Assembly: GCF_001281525.1 (NCBI RefSeq)
Contig: NZ_LGCI01000010.1
Location: 46,051-110,050, forward strand
Source: Lysinibacillus macroides
GTDB taxonomy: Bacteria; Bacillota; Bacilli; Bacillales_A; Planococcaceae
Length of the DNA stretch: 64,000 bases
Reading direction: 5' to 3'
Shown here: positions 17,149 through 25,431 of the stretch, one piece after another
Layout: every line of letters begins with the position of its first letter
Position numbering within the stretch: position 1 is the stretch's first letter
Notes under the pieces: model-generated
What the model saw: the letters and a program-made list of their open reading frames with translations, nothing else
What the model was told of the DNA's origin: nothing
Databases searched by the model: none
Made by a program: the position numbers and the translations under genes

Positions 17149-18091
17149 AGATCAACACCTCCACTGTCACCATGACAAGCGTAAAGAGCAATGTAGCCAT
17201 ACGCATGTGCGTAATGGATGCTACAATATGCTCCTTCGTTAATGGCACTAGCTTTTCTCCCATTAATGCACGGTGAGAAATAGCCCCTTGATAGCTATTT
17301 TTGCCTCCAAGCTGCACCCCAAGCTGTACAGCCGTTGCTGCCTCTAAATAGCCACTATTAGGACTTGGATGCTTCCTGGCATCCTGCACCCAACGCTTTA
17401 AGCGCTTGCCAAGCGACCAGTTTGTTTCATTTTTTGTACCTAGCACCATTAGTAAGCCTGTTAGACGACTTGGAATAAAGTTTAACACATCATCCAGCTT
17501 CGCCGAGAACATGCCAAAGTCCTGATATTTTTCATTTTTATAGCCAACCATGGAATCTAATGTATTGACAGCCTTATAGCCCCATAAGCCAATCGCGCCA
17601 AAGAGTAACGCATAAAAAAGCGGAGCCGTTACACCATCGCTTGTATTTTCAGAAACGGTTTCCACCACGCCACGGACAATTTCATCCTCGCCAAGCTGAT
17701 CGGTATCACGTCCTACAATCCATGATAGCTTCACACGTGCTTCAGCAAAATCTCCCTGTACAAGCGGTTCATATACCGCCAGCGCCGCTTCCTTTAAGCT
17801 ACGCTGTGCCAAGCCAATACCAATGAGCAGCCCTTCTACTACAATGCCAAAGAGCAAGCTTACCTGATAGCTCAGCAGCACAATCAGTGTAACCACAAAC
17901 ATCGTTGTACCAACAACAGCTAGTGCCATCACCATGCCACGCAGCTTACGCCATTTCCCCTTATTCCATAAAGCGGTTTGTGCTTGAATGAGCTTACCAA
18001 TCCAGCGCACGGGATGCGGCAGCTTTGGCGGGTCTCCCACCACTAAATCAAATAACAGTCCTATTAGACAGGCAATGATCAGTGTCAACAT
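17135..18091 (-). CDS. cbiB: Adenosylcobinamide-phosphate synthase
   Basis: The 318-residue membrane protein attaches aminopropanol phosphate to adenosylcobyric acid. Typical CbiB motifs are LLFDLVVGDPPKLPHPVRWIG at the N-terminus, ENTSDGVTAPLFY and NTLDSMVGYKN in the middle. It overlaps cbiZ by 7 bases and cobD by 14, consistent with one polycistronic unit. Confidence 0.95.
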   Translation of the reverse strand: MLTLIIACLIGLLFDLVVGDPPKLPHPVRWIGKLIQAQTALWNKGKWRKLRGMVMALAVVGTTMFVVTLIVLLSYQVSLLFGIVVEGLLIGIGLAQRSLKEAALAVYEPLVQGDFAEARVKLSWIVGRDTDQLGEDEIVRGVVETVSENTSDGVTAPLFYALLFGAIGLWGYKAVNTLDSMVGYKNEKYQDFGMFSAKLDDVLNFIPSRLTGLLMVLGTKNETNWSLGKRLKRWVQDARKHPSPNSGYLEAATAVQLGVQLGGKNSYQGAISHRALMGEKLVPLTKEHIVASITHMRMATLLFTLVMVTVEVLIYVIT

Positions 18092-18771
18092 TGTGCCTTC
18101 TCCTCTTTATCCTTTTTATAGTTGCCAATCGCCTCACGCATCGTTGTATAGACACCATAACCAATCACCTTGCCCAGCGTCGTAATGGGTCCTGCATATT
18201 GATGGTAGTCGCCCTCTTCGGTAGAGGCAATTAGTAAACTATCTGTAGAGGTACCTGTAGCCTGTGTACCCGTTGTGGGGTCTGTCACCTCTTCATCCAT
18301 CAGGGCTTTCACCTTCGCCTCTGTTGTGGAAATCATCGCCTGAAATAATGCTTCATCAGACAGCTTACCATTAATGAGCACCCATGTATTAATGGTGCCT
18401 GCATGATACTGCTCCGTACGATGAAAAGCATGTGTAATATCAACAGCATTTCCTAGCCCTGCTGTAATCATAATAACAATATGGATACCTTCATATGTAA
18501 ATTCCCGAACAGTTGCAAACTTGGCTTGGACAGCCGTCATCATTGCCACTGTATTGTCGATAGGAAAGCCCTGTGCCTGCAAAAATTGCTGGTATTCACG
18601 GTGGGGCTGTCTTTCATCATATGTAATCGGCACTGTGCGGTTCATCAAATGTGTATAATAGCCAAAGCCAGGATTATGCATCGCCGAGGATACAACCTTT
18701 AATGGCGAAGCGGCTCGTAGGGCAATATAGTTGTCAACAACTTCAATATGCTCCTTACTAAGTATGGGCAT
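18085..18771 (-). CDS. cbiZ: Adenosylcobinamide amidohydrolase
   Basis: The 228-residue protein is recognised by GLGNAVDI and by GTSTDSLLIAS followed by YAGPITTLGKVIGYGVY, characteristic of CbiZ. CbiZ cleaves the aminopropanol side chain of cobinamide so that it can re-enter the pathway through CbiB. It is the first gene of the leftward salvage operon, which points to scavenging of incomplete corrinoids instead of de novo synthesis. No riboswitch is visible directly upstream. Confidence 0.92.
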   Translation of the reverse strand: MPILSKEHIEVVDNYIALRAASPLKVVSSAMHNPGFGYYTHLMNRTVPITYDERQPHREYQQFLQAQGFPIDNTVAMMTAVQAKFATVREFTYEGIHIVIMITAGLGNAVDITHAFHRTEQYHAGTINTWVLINGKLSDEALFQAMISTTEAKVKALMDEEVTDPTTGTQATGTSTDSLLIASTEEGDYHQYAGPITTLGKVIGYGVYTTMREAIGNYKKDKEEKAQC

Positions 18772-18808
18772 CTTCTCATCTCCTTTTTATTCGTCTGGAA
18801 TGGCACAT

Positions 18809-18839
18809 AAAAAAACAAATTCTTGCAAGAAGAATTTGT
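18809..18839 (-). terminator. Terminator between the small membrane gene and cbiZ
   Basis: On the minus strand ACAAATTCTT (18839-18830) pairs with AAGAATTTGT (18824-18815), followed by seven T. It should end transcription of the gene at 18892. It stands only about 40 bases before cbiZ, leaving little room for a separate promoter, so attenuation of cbiZ is possible. Confidence 0.85.
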
Positions 18840-18891
18840 ACTGTTGATGCTCTAACATTATACTTAAATTATTTATGCTTGCCCAGCACTG

Positions 18892-19074
18892 TTATTGTTT
18901 TTGTTTAAGATGCTTAAAGCGAATGACAGAACCAATAATAATAAAGATCCATCCAATGACTATGTAGACAATTTTCATCGTGTTTGTTGATGACGGTAAA
19001 ATATCCATAATCGTTAAACAGACAATAACGATCCCAATAACCGAAAATAACATACCGATTGATAAATTTTTCAT
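18892..19074 (-). CDS. Small two-helix membrane protein
   Basis: A 60-residue protein starting MKNLSIGMLFSVIGIVIV, with two hydrophobic segments separated by a short polar loop and a basic tail (RFKHLKQKQ). GGGAGGAG lies just before ATG 19074. It sits between the aspartokinase terminator and the cbiZ terminator as its own unit. No family recognised. Confidence 0.6.
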   Translation of the reverse strand: MKNLSIGMLFSVIGIVIVCLTIMDILPSSTNTMKIVYIVIGWIFIIIGSVIRFKHLKQKQ

Positions 19075-19130
19075 GCAAGCTCCTCCCAACTATGTACGCC
19101 CTCGATTTTACCGTATTCTCCGCAAAAAGA

Positions 19131-19167
19131 AAACACCAATCCAAGCAAAGAACACCTGGATTAGTGT
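19131..19167 (-). terminator. Terminator of the aspartokinase gene
   Basis: ACACCAATCCA (19133-19143) pairs with TGGATTAGTGT (19157-19167), with one wobble. On the minus strand it is followed by TTTTCTTTTT. It lies 10 bases past the aspartokinase stop. Confidence 0.8.
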
Positions 19168-19177
19168 GGATGTTGTA

Positions 19178-20536
19178 TTAAGCTTTCGCATGTGCAAAAA
19201 ACTCTTCATATAGCGCTTGTAAAATGCGGTTTTCATATTCCTGAAGGACACCGAAAACAAGACTTACTTCAGACGAACCTTGATTGATCATTTCAATGTT
19301 TGCACCTGTTTTTGAAATCGCTGTAGCAGCGCGGGCAGCTAATCCTGTATTATGACGCATTCCTTCCCCAACAATCACAATCATGGAAAAGCCATGACGC
19401 ATCTCTACGTGCTCTGCATGTAACTCTTCTTTCACACGGCTAATAATGCGTGCTTCACTTTCTGGTGTTAGCTGATTTGAACGCATAATAACGGAAATAT
19501 CATCTAAACCAGATGGTGTGTGCTCATAGGAAATATGCTCATCCTCTAAAACTTGTAGTAGCTTCCGTCCGAAGCCTACTTCACGGTTCATTAAATATTT
19601 AGAGACATATAGAGTTGAAAAGCCACTGTCTGCCGAGATACCTGTAACGGGACGACCTGTTGCAGGGCGGCTTGGTACAATACGTGTACCTGGGGCTGAA
19701 GGGTTATTTGTATTTTTGATGTTCACTGGCACCCCAATCTTATAAACAGGCATTAACGCTTCATCATGGAATACGGAAAAGCCTGCATAGGATAATTCAC
19801 GCATTTCGCGATACGTAATTTCTTTAATTTCCACTGGATCATTGACAACCTTCGGATTTGCAGAGAACACACAATCTACATCCGTAAAGTTTTCATAGAG
19901 CTCCGCTTCAACGGCTGCGGCTAAAATAGAGCCTGTAATATCAGAGCCACCGCGGTCAAATGTTCGCAATACGCCCGCTTTAGTGTAACCGAAGAAACCT
20001 GGGAACACAATAATTTCTTTTGTCTCTTTTAATGGGGCTAAATTTGTATAAGCCTCTGGTAAAGCAAATGTACGTTCTGGTAAATCATTGACCACCAAAC
20101 CTTCCTTCGGACTTACATAGCGAGCAGGCATACCGATTGCATTAAAATAAGCGGCAATCAGCTTTGCGTTATTATCTTCACCTGCTGCTTTAATGTTATC
20201 GACAAATAAATCAATATTCGTTTTATCGCCTTGCACACGTTCACGTAAATCTTCAGCAATAATATCACAAATGGCATGGTCTAATGCTAAACCGTCTGCA
20301 ATCGCCTGATAGCGAGCAACAACCAGCTGTAATTTTTCCTCGATATTCTCCTGCTGTAGCGCTGCATTTGCTAGTTGTATTAATAGGTCCGTTACTTTTA
20401 TATCGTCACCAGAGCGTTTCCCTGGCGCTGAAACAGCAACGATTTTACGTGCTGGATTAGATTGCACAATATTTGCTACTTTTTGAATTTGCTCTGCGCT
20501 TGCTACAGATGTTCCACCAAATTTACATACGATCAT
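19178..20536 (-). CDS. Aspartate kinase (YclM/ThrD-like)
   Basis: A 452-residue protein beginning MIVCKFGGTSVA, the conserved aspartokinase nucleotide-binding start. FDRGGSDITGS and the later DVDCVFSANPK are typical. The C-terminal 150 residues form the two ACT regulatory domains that sense lysine or threonine. The length and C-terminal sequence resemble the monofunctional aspartokinase III class. It makes aspartyl phosphate for the lysine, threonine, methionine and diaminopimelate branch. ATG 20536 is preferred over TTG 20545. It is monocistronic, with its own promoter and terminator. Confidence 0.92.
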   Translation of the reverse strand: MIVCKFGGTSVASAEQIQKVANIVQSNPARKIVAVSAPGKRSGDDIKVTDLLIQLANAALQQENIEEKLQLVVARYQAIADGLALDHAICDIIAEDLRERVQGDKTNIDLFVDNIKAAGEDNNAKLIAAYFNAIGMPARYVSPKEGLVVNDLPERTFALPEAYTNLAPLKETKEIIVFPGFFGYTKAGVLRTFDRGGSDITGSILAAAVEAELYENFTDVDCVFSANPKVVNDPVEIKEITYREMRELSYAGFSVFHDEALMPVYKIGVPVNIKNTNNPSAPGTRIVPSRPATGRPVTGISADSGFSTLYVSKYLMNREVGFGRKLLQVLEDEHISYEHTPSGLDDISVIMRSNQLTPESEARIISRVKEELHAEHVEMRHGFSMIVIVGEGMRHNTGLAARAATAISKTGANIEMINQGSSEVSLVFGVLQEYENRILQALYEEFFAHAKA

Positions 20537-20690
20537 ATCTATCAAATCCTAACTTTTTCAAATTAATTGTATTCCTATAAAAAACATTTGACTGTACACA
20601 GTGTACAAATTATCATTTCCCACGTCAATACAATTTCAAAAATTCACGCAACTTATCGAGAAAATGAACAATTTTCGTACTATTTGATTT

Positions 20691-20719
20691 ATTATACGGA
20701 TTTCATTTGAAATAGTTAA
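20691..20719 (-). promoter_or_regulatory. Putative sigma-A promoter of the aspartokinase gene
   Basis: On the minus strand TTAACT (20719-20714) and TATAAT (20696-20691) are separated by 17 bases, about 155 bases upstream of the aspartokinase start. The leader contains no recognisable lysine riboswitch or T-box. Confidence 0.55.
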
Positions 20720-20901
20720 GGTTTTTATGCTTTTTTTTCAGGATGTTCACATAACTTTAATGAAGAAAACGCTTACTCTTCCTATAATATGCTTTATAAG
20801 GAACGATGTTTGTGTTTATTAAGATTTTGTGAAAGTGCAAGGGGTTTACGTGACGAAATTCGTTCTCCTTTTTTTATTAAGGAAGCCCTCTTAGTCCATA
20901 G

Positions 20902-20942
20902 AAAAAAACTAGGCTCACATTGCTGTGATACCTAGTTTTTGT
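20902..20942 (-). terminator. Terminator of the SDR gene
   Basis: On the minus strand AAAAACTAGG pairs with CCTAGTTTTTTT, with an inner stem TCACA/TGTGA. It lies within 10 bases after the SDR stop. Confidence 0.85.
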
Positions 20943-20950
20943 TCATGCTA

Positions 20951-21703
20951 TTAAATAGCTGTCCAGCCACCATCAATAACTAGCTCCGCACCTGTCATAA
21001 AGCGTGATTCATCAGAGGCAAGGAAAACAACACCATACGCTACATCTTCAGGCTCCCCAAAGTACGGTAGCTGTGTATAGGCTTGGTAATAAGGAAGTGC
21101 GCCACCTTCCTCCATTGTTGGCGCTGTCATCGGTGTTACAATAATACCAGGATGCACCGAATTGACGCGGATTTTATCTTTGCCATACTCAATAGCAGCC
21201 GATTTGGAAAGCACACGTAGCGCTCCTTTTGCAGCGGTATAGGGGCTTGTCCCAGCCATCCCCACAATACCACCAATGGAAGAAATATTGATGATTGAAC
21301 CGCCACCAGCCTTTTGCATTTCGGGAATGACATATTTCATGCCAATGATACAGCCATTCAAATTAATATCCATGACTTTATTCCATTCATCCATTTCCAT
21401 ATTGGCAATCGTTTTTGGTGATGAAACACCTGCATTGTTGACAAGCACATCGACTTTGCCATAAGCCTTTACTGCCTCTGCAATCACAGCTTTCCACTCA
21501 TCCTCAGAAGTTACATTATGCTGAAGACCAATAATATCTCCACCATTTTCTTTAATATCTGCGACTAAGTTCATCAATGGCTCAATTTGTACATCTGTTG
21601 CAATCACCTTTGCTCCTTCTTGCGCAAAAAGCTTTGCCTCTGAGGCACCCATACCCATTGCTGCCCCTGTAATAATCGCTACTTTTCCCGTTAAACGACC
21701 CAT
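20951..21703 (-). CDS. Short-chain dehydrogenase/reductase
   Basis: The 250-residue SDR has the cofactor motif TGAAMGMGASEAK (residues 13-25), NNAG, the catalytic serine in INISSIGG and the YTAAKGA tyrosine/lysine pair. It oxidises or reduces an unknown alcohol/ketone with NAD(P). It is transcribed divergently from a TetR-type regulator at 21907, with palindromes between the two genes, so that regulator probably controls it. Substrate unknown. Confidence 0.9.
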   Translation of the reverse strand: MGRLTGKVAIITGAAMGMGASEAKLFAQEGAKVIATDVQIEPLMNLVADIKENGGDIIGLQHNVTSEDEWKAVIAEAVKAYGKVDVLVNNAGVSSPKTIANMEMDEWNKVMDINLNGCIIGMKYVIPEMQKAGGGSIINISSIGGIVGMAGTSPYTAAKGALRVLSKSAAIEYGKDKIRVNSVHPGIIVTPMTAPTMEEGGALPYYQAYTQLPYFGEPEDVAYGVVFLASDESRFMTGAELVIDGGWTAI

Positions 21704-21750
21704 CTAAAAAACTTCCCTTCTATTCTATAAATGAACAATCCGTGAACACA

Positions 21751-21785
21751 TTAACAACTAGTTGTATTATCGACACTGTGTCGTT
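21751..21785. promoter_or_regulatory. Candidate operators between the SDR and TetR genes
   Basis: ACAACTAGTTGT (21754-21765) is a perfect 12-bp palindrome, and CGACACTGTGTCG (21771-21783) is a 13-bp palindrome with a one-base centre, extending weakly outward to TTA/TAA. Two close dyads in a divergent promoter region are typical of TetR-family operators. Confidence 0.55.
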
Positions 21786-21906
21786 AATATAATTATAACC
21801 GTTTGCGCTCAAAGGGCAAACAACACTCTCACCATTTACGACGCATTGACAACATTTAAGATAAGTATGTTGACAAAACAATACATTTAATACAAGGAGC
21901 TTGAAA

Positions 21907-22518
21907 ATGTCGAAAAAACTAGACCCCCGTGTAAGAAGAACACGTCAACTATTAAGAGATGCATTAGTGGAATTAATTGATGAACAAGGCTACGAGAAAA
22001 TTACGGTGCAAGATATTACACAACGCGCAACCTTAAACCGTGCCACTTTTTATTTACATTATCGTGATAAGCTAGATTTACTGTATCAAAGCTCAGCGGA
22101 GATTTTGCAGGAATTAGTAAGCAGTATTCAGCCAGCCGTGCGAGAAAAGAAGGAAGTTGATTTATTGCCCAATTATGACCAGCCACATGAAACATTTATG
22201 CATTTATTTGAGCAAATTGCGCTTAATAGCAAGCTTTATAAGGTTTATTTAACAGAGCAAACGATTCCGTATTTTGCGGCTGGCTTAAAGGATATTATTA
22301 TTGAGTTTGTGGCAAACGGTATTGCTTTAATGGAGCCTAACGATCAGAAGCTAACTGTGCCGCGTGATATGGCTGTGCGCTTTTATGCCGCTGCCTTTCT
22401 CGAGGTCATTATTTGGTGGCTTGAGCACGATATGCCCTATACGCCCAAATTTATGGCGACACAGCTTATGCATATTACGATAAAGGGGCCGTATATGGAC
22501 AACCCCTTTCAGCAATAG
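21907..22518 (+). CDS. TetR/AcrR-family transcriptional regulator
   Basis: The 203-residue regulator has an N-terminal helix-turn-helix (residues about 12-55; ITVQDITQRATLNRATFYLHY) and a TetR C-terminal ligand domain. ATG 21907 follows AAGGAG at good spacing, so the upstream TTG at 21901 is less likely. Divergent from the SDR gene, which is the probable target. Its stop directly abuts the topB stop. Confidence 0.88.
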   Translation: MSKKLDPRVRRTRQLLRDALVELIDEQGYEKITVQDITQRATLNRATFYLHYRDKLDLLYQSSAEILQELVSSIQPAVREKKEVDLLPNYDQPHETFMHLFEQIALNSKLYKVYLTEQTIPYFAAGLKDIIIEFVANGIALMEPNDQKLTVPRDMAVRFYAAAFLEVIIWWLEHDMPYTPKFMATQLMHITIKGPYMDNPFQQ

Positions 22519-24666
22519 CTATTGATTTTTATCTGGAAAATGCATCTGCCAGCTAAAATAGTCGTTATCTGCATTCTTTGTATATTGTAAATAAGCATCA
22601 AATTTCTGCCCTTTTTTACTTGTTAAGCCTTTCACCAGTACTGTCCCTTTGGTAAGTAAGGCTTTCACCATTGTTTTCGTTGGCTTTTTCTTTAATGCTG
22701 CAAGAAATTTATCGTTTTTCCAAATAACAAATTGACAGCCATTTTTCCAATTGCTACAGCCAAAGCCCTTATGCCCTTCAATGACTTGATGACTGCATAG
22801 AGGGCATTTGCCAACTGCCTCAAACTTTTTCTTCGTATGTGTGACCTTATTTAACGTCACATCTTCACTACTTTTAATGGTTTCTACAGCTTGAACTGTA
22901 AATTGGCAAATAAACTGTAAAAACTGCTCCTTGGAATACCTTCTTTTTTCAATATCAGCCAATGTTTTTTCTAGCCGTCCTGTAAATTCTAAATCAAATA
23001 AATCTTTCACAGGAAAGGTTTCCACTAAATTGCGCCCAAGCTCTGTGCATACTAAGCTTTTATTGTCCATGGTGATATAGCCAACCGTCAGCAGCTTTTT
23101 AATCGTTTCGGCGCGTGTAGCAGGTGTGCCAATACTATAGCCGCTTAAAATGGCCGCCATTGTATCAGGGTCATCCACACCCTTTCCACATGTTTCCATT
23201 ACACGCAGCAATGTTTTTTCGCTATGGCGCTTAGGTGGTGTTGTTACATGCTTGGTAATTTGATGCTCCGTAATATGAACAGGCTCATTAACATGCACAA
23301 GTGGCAAAATAATATCCGTTGAGGCAATGGCTTCAACCTTTTTCCAGCCCTCTACTAATTGCACCCTCCCCTTTGTCGCAAAAATTCCCGGTATCTCCTG
23401 CACCTTCGTTGTAATACGTGTTTCCTCATATTCTGCAACAGGCATAAACTGCATCATAAAACGGTTTTTAATAGCCTGATAAACAATTGCCTCATCTGTT
23501 GCTAATGATTTCGGTAGCACATATGTAGGAATAATAGCACTATGGCTTTCCACTTTTGCATTGTCAAAAATTCGCTTGTTCTTTGTAAACTGAATCTCAT
23601 GCTCATACGGTAAGCCTGCTTTTAGACGCTCCAGCACGTTAGCGGTTTTCTCCACTAAGCTTTCCTCTAACACGACGCTGGCTGTACGAGGATACGTAAT
23701 ATACTTTTTCTCATAAAGTGTTTGTGCCACTTTAAGCACCTTATCAGATGTCCAGCCCTTATATTTACTTGTAATAAAGCCCTGTAAATTCGATAAATTA
23801 AAGAGCATTGGTGGATATTCCTTTTTACGCTCTACCTTTTTATCCACAATCATGGCTTGCTGCTGATCAAGCGCCTGCTCAATACGCTCTAAATCCTCTC
23901 TATTTTTAAACCTATCGACCTTATTTTCATAATAAATGCCCTCATAGGCTCGCCCATCCTCGGTGCTAAATTGTGCGGCTAATTTAAAATAGTCCTCAGG
24001 GACAAAGCGTTCGATTTCCTGATCGCGATCATAAATGATTTTTAATGTAGGCAAAAGCACACGCCCAATGTTTAACGCTTTACCTGTGCCTTGCTGATAT
24101 TTTAATGTCGCAACAGATGTTAAGTTAATGCCAATCAGCCAGTCCGCCCATTGACGGCTTACCCCTGCATCCTGCAATGGCTTTAATTCACTATTCGGCT
24201 TGATCGTCGCCAGCCCTTTACGCACCTCATCCGCTGTCCATTCATTTAATAGCAAACGGTACACAGGCTTTTGGCGATTTAGCTGATAAATAATACTATC
24301 TCCAATAATTTGCCCCTCACGATCAAAATCACAGGCTGAAATAATCATCTGTACATCTGAACGATTAATTAGGCGTTGAATAATTTGTAATTGCTTTCTT
24401 GCGCCCGCATCCTCCTTACCACGCTTTTTCGCATCCATTTTCACCTTGTAGCGAAAGTGCTCTGGCATAAATGGAAAGTTCTCCATCTGCCATTTTGTCA
24501 TTTTGGGATCATAGTCCTTCGCATCATAAAGCTGTAATAGATGGCCAAAAGCCCACGAAATAATATAACCATTGCCCTCAAAGAAGCCGTCCTGCCTCTG
24601 TTTAATATATAAGGCATCTGCAATATTTTTCGCAACAGATGGCTTCTCGGCTAAAATAAATTTCAT
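22519..24666 (-). CDS. topB: DNA topoisomerase III
   Basis: The 715-residue type IA topoisomerase has the N-terminal toprim region (KFILAEKPSVAKNIADAL; SACDFDREGQIIG) and the active-site tyrosine in YITYPRTAS. The C-terminus includes a zinc-ribbon-like CPLC...CSNWKNGC segment. It resolves single-strand-linked DNA intermediates. Convergent with the TetR gene, with no spacer. Confidence 0.96.
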   Translation of the reverse strand: MKFILAEKPSVAKNIADALYIKQRQDGFFEGNGYIISWAFGHLLQLYDAKDYDPKMTKWQMENFPFMPEHFRYKVKMDAKKRGKEDAGARKQLQIIQRLINRSDVQMIISACDFDREGQIIGDSIIYQLNRQKPVYRLLLNEWTADEVRKGLATIKPNSELKPLQDAGVSRQWADWLIGINLTSVATLKYQQGTGKALNIGRVLLPTLKIIYDRDQEIERFVPEDYFKLAAQFSTEDGRAYEGIYYENKVDRFKNREDLERIEQALDQQQAMIVDKKVERKKEYPPMLFNLSNLQGFITSKYKGWTSDKVLKVAQTLYEKKYITYPRTASVVLEESLVEKTANVLERLKAGLPYEHEIQFTKNKRIFDNAKVESHSAIIPTYVLPKSLATDEAIVYQAIKNRFMMQFMPVAEYEETRITTKVQEIPGIFATKGRVQLVEGWKKVEAIASTDIILPLVHVNEPVHITEHQITKHVTTPPKRHSEKTLLRVMETCGKGVDDPDTMAAILSGYSIGTPATRAETIKKLLTVGYITMDNKSLVCTELGRNLVETFPVKDLFDLEFTGRLEKTLADIEKRRYSKEQFLQFICQFTVQAVETIKSSEDVTLNKVTHTKKKFEAVGKCPLCSHQVIEGHKGFGCSNWKNGCQFVIWKNDKFLAALKKKPTKTMVKALLTKGTVLVKGLTSKKGQKFDAYLQYTKNADNDYFSWQMHFPDKNQ

Positions 24667-24830
24667 AGCTAAACGCTCCTTACCCGAATGTTTGTTCTTT
24701 ATTATACTAAGAAATTAGCAATGTTTCAAAGCAACTTTATTCCCTCACTTCATGCGTTTATCACCCAACTTTTCTTGTGTATTTCATTTCATCATGATAG
24801 AATCAAGCTTCTCTCGAAAGGAGTGTAACT

Positions 24831-25379
24831 ATGGCAGATAGAAAAATCATATTAGATTTAGCGGTTACATTAGATGGCTTTATTGAAGGTAAAAACGGTG
24901 AAGTGGATTGGTGCATTATGGAGCCTGACATGGAATTTACAAGCTTTTTGCACGAGATTGATACTATTTTATATGGTAGAAAAAGCTATGATGCATGGGG
25001 ACAATATACACCGACAACAAATGATGCAGAAGAACAACAATTCTGGTCGCTCATCCATAGCAAAGACAAGTATGTCATTTCAAAAACACAGCAAGACGGT
25101 CATGAGAATGTTATCTTTATTCGAGAAAATATTGCCGAGGAAATGCTCAAGCTCAAGCATCAGCAGGGCAAAAATATTTGGCTTTATGGTGGTTCAAGTC
25201 TGATTACAACGTTTATCAGTTTAGGACTGATAGATGAATTTCGCTTATCTGTTCACCCTATTGTGTTAGGTGAAGGCAAGCCATTATTGACAAATCTCAC
25301 AAAGCGACTTCAGTTAACACTCATCCACACAAAAACATTTTCTTCTGGTGTTGTACAGCTTATCTATTGCCGTCACTAA
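24831..25379 (+). CDS. Dihydrofolate reductase-fold protein (RibD C-terminal type)
   Basis: The 182-residue protein has LDLAVTLDGFIEGKNGEVDW at the N-terminus, LYGRKSYDAW and IWLYGGSSLI, typical of the RibD_C/YyaP reductase family. It probably uses NADPH; the substrate is unknown. AAAGGAGTG precedes ATG 24831. Monocistronic, sharing a bidirectional terminator with the gene to its right. Confidence 0.85.
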   Translation: MADRKIILDLAVTLDGFIEGKNGEVDWCIMEPDMEFTSFLHEIDTILYGRKSYDAWGQYTPTTNDAEEQQFWSLIHSKDKYVISKTQQDGHENVIFIRENIAEEMLKLKHQQGKNIWLYGGSSLITTFISLGLIDEFRLSVHPIVLGEGKPLLTNLTKRLQLTLIHTKTFSSGVVQLIYCRH

Positions 25380-25382
25380 TAA

Positions 25383-25426
25383 AAAACGAACGATCCCCAA
25401 GAGTACTTGCGGAGATCGTTCGTTTT
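25383..25426. terminator. Bidirectional terminator
   Basis: AAAACGAACGATC (25383-25395) pairs perfectly with GATCGTTCGTTTT (25414-25426). It lies between convergent genes, with A/T runs on both sides. Confidence 0.9.
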
Positions 25427-25431
25427 CATGA

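Noticed and set aside
18840..18890. Possible B12 riboswitch for the cbiZ operon
   Set aside because: No B12 box or aptamer core; only a terminator and a weak -10-like TATAAT.
20546..20900. Possible lysine riboswitch or T-box upstream of aspartokinase
   Set aside because: The leader shows a promoter but none of the conserved lysine-riboswitch or T-box sequence.
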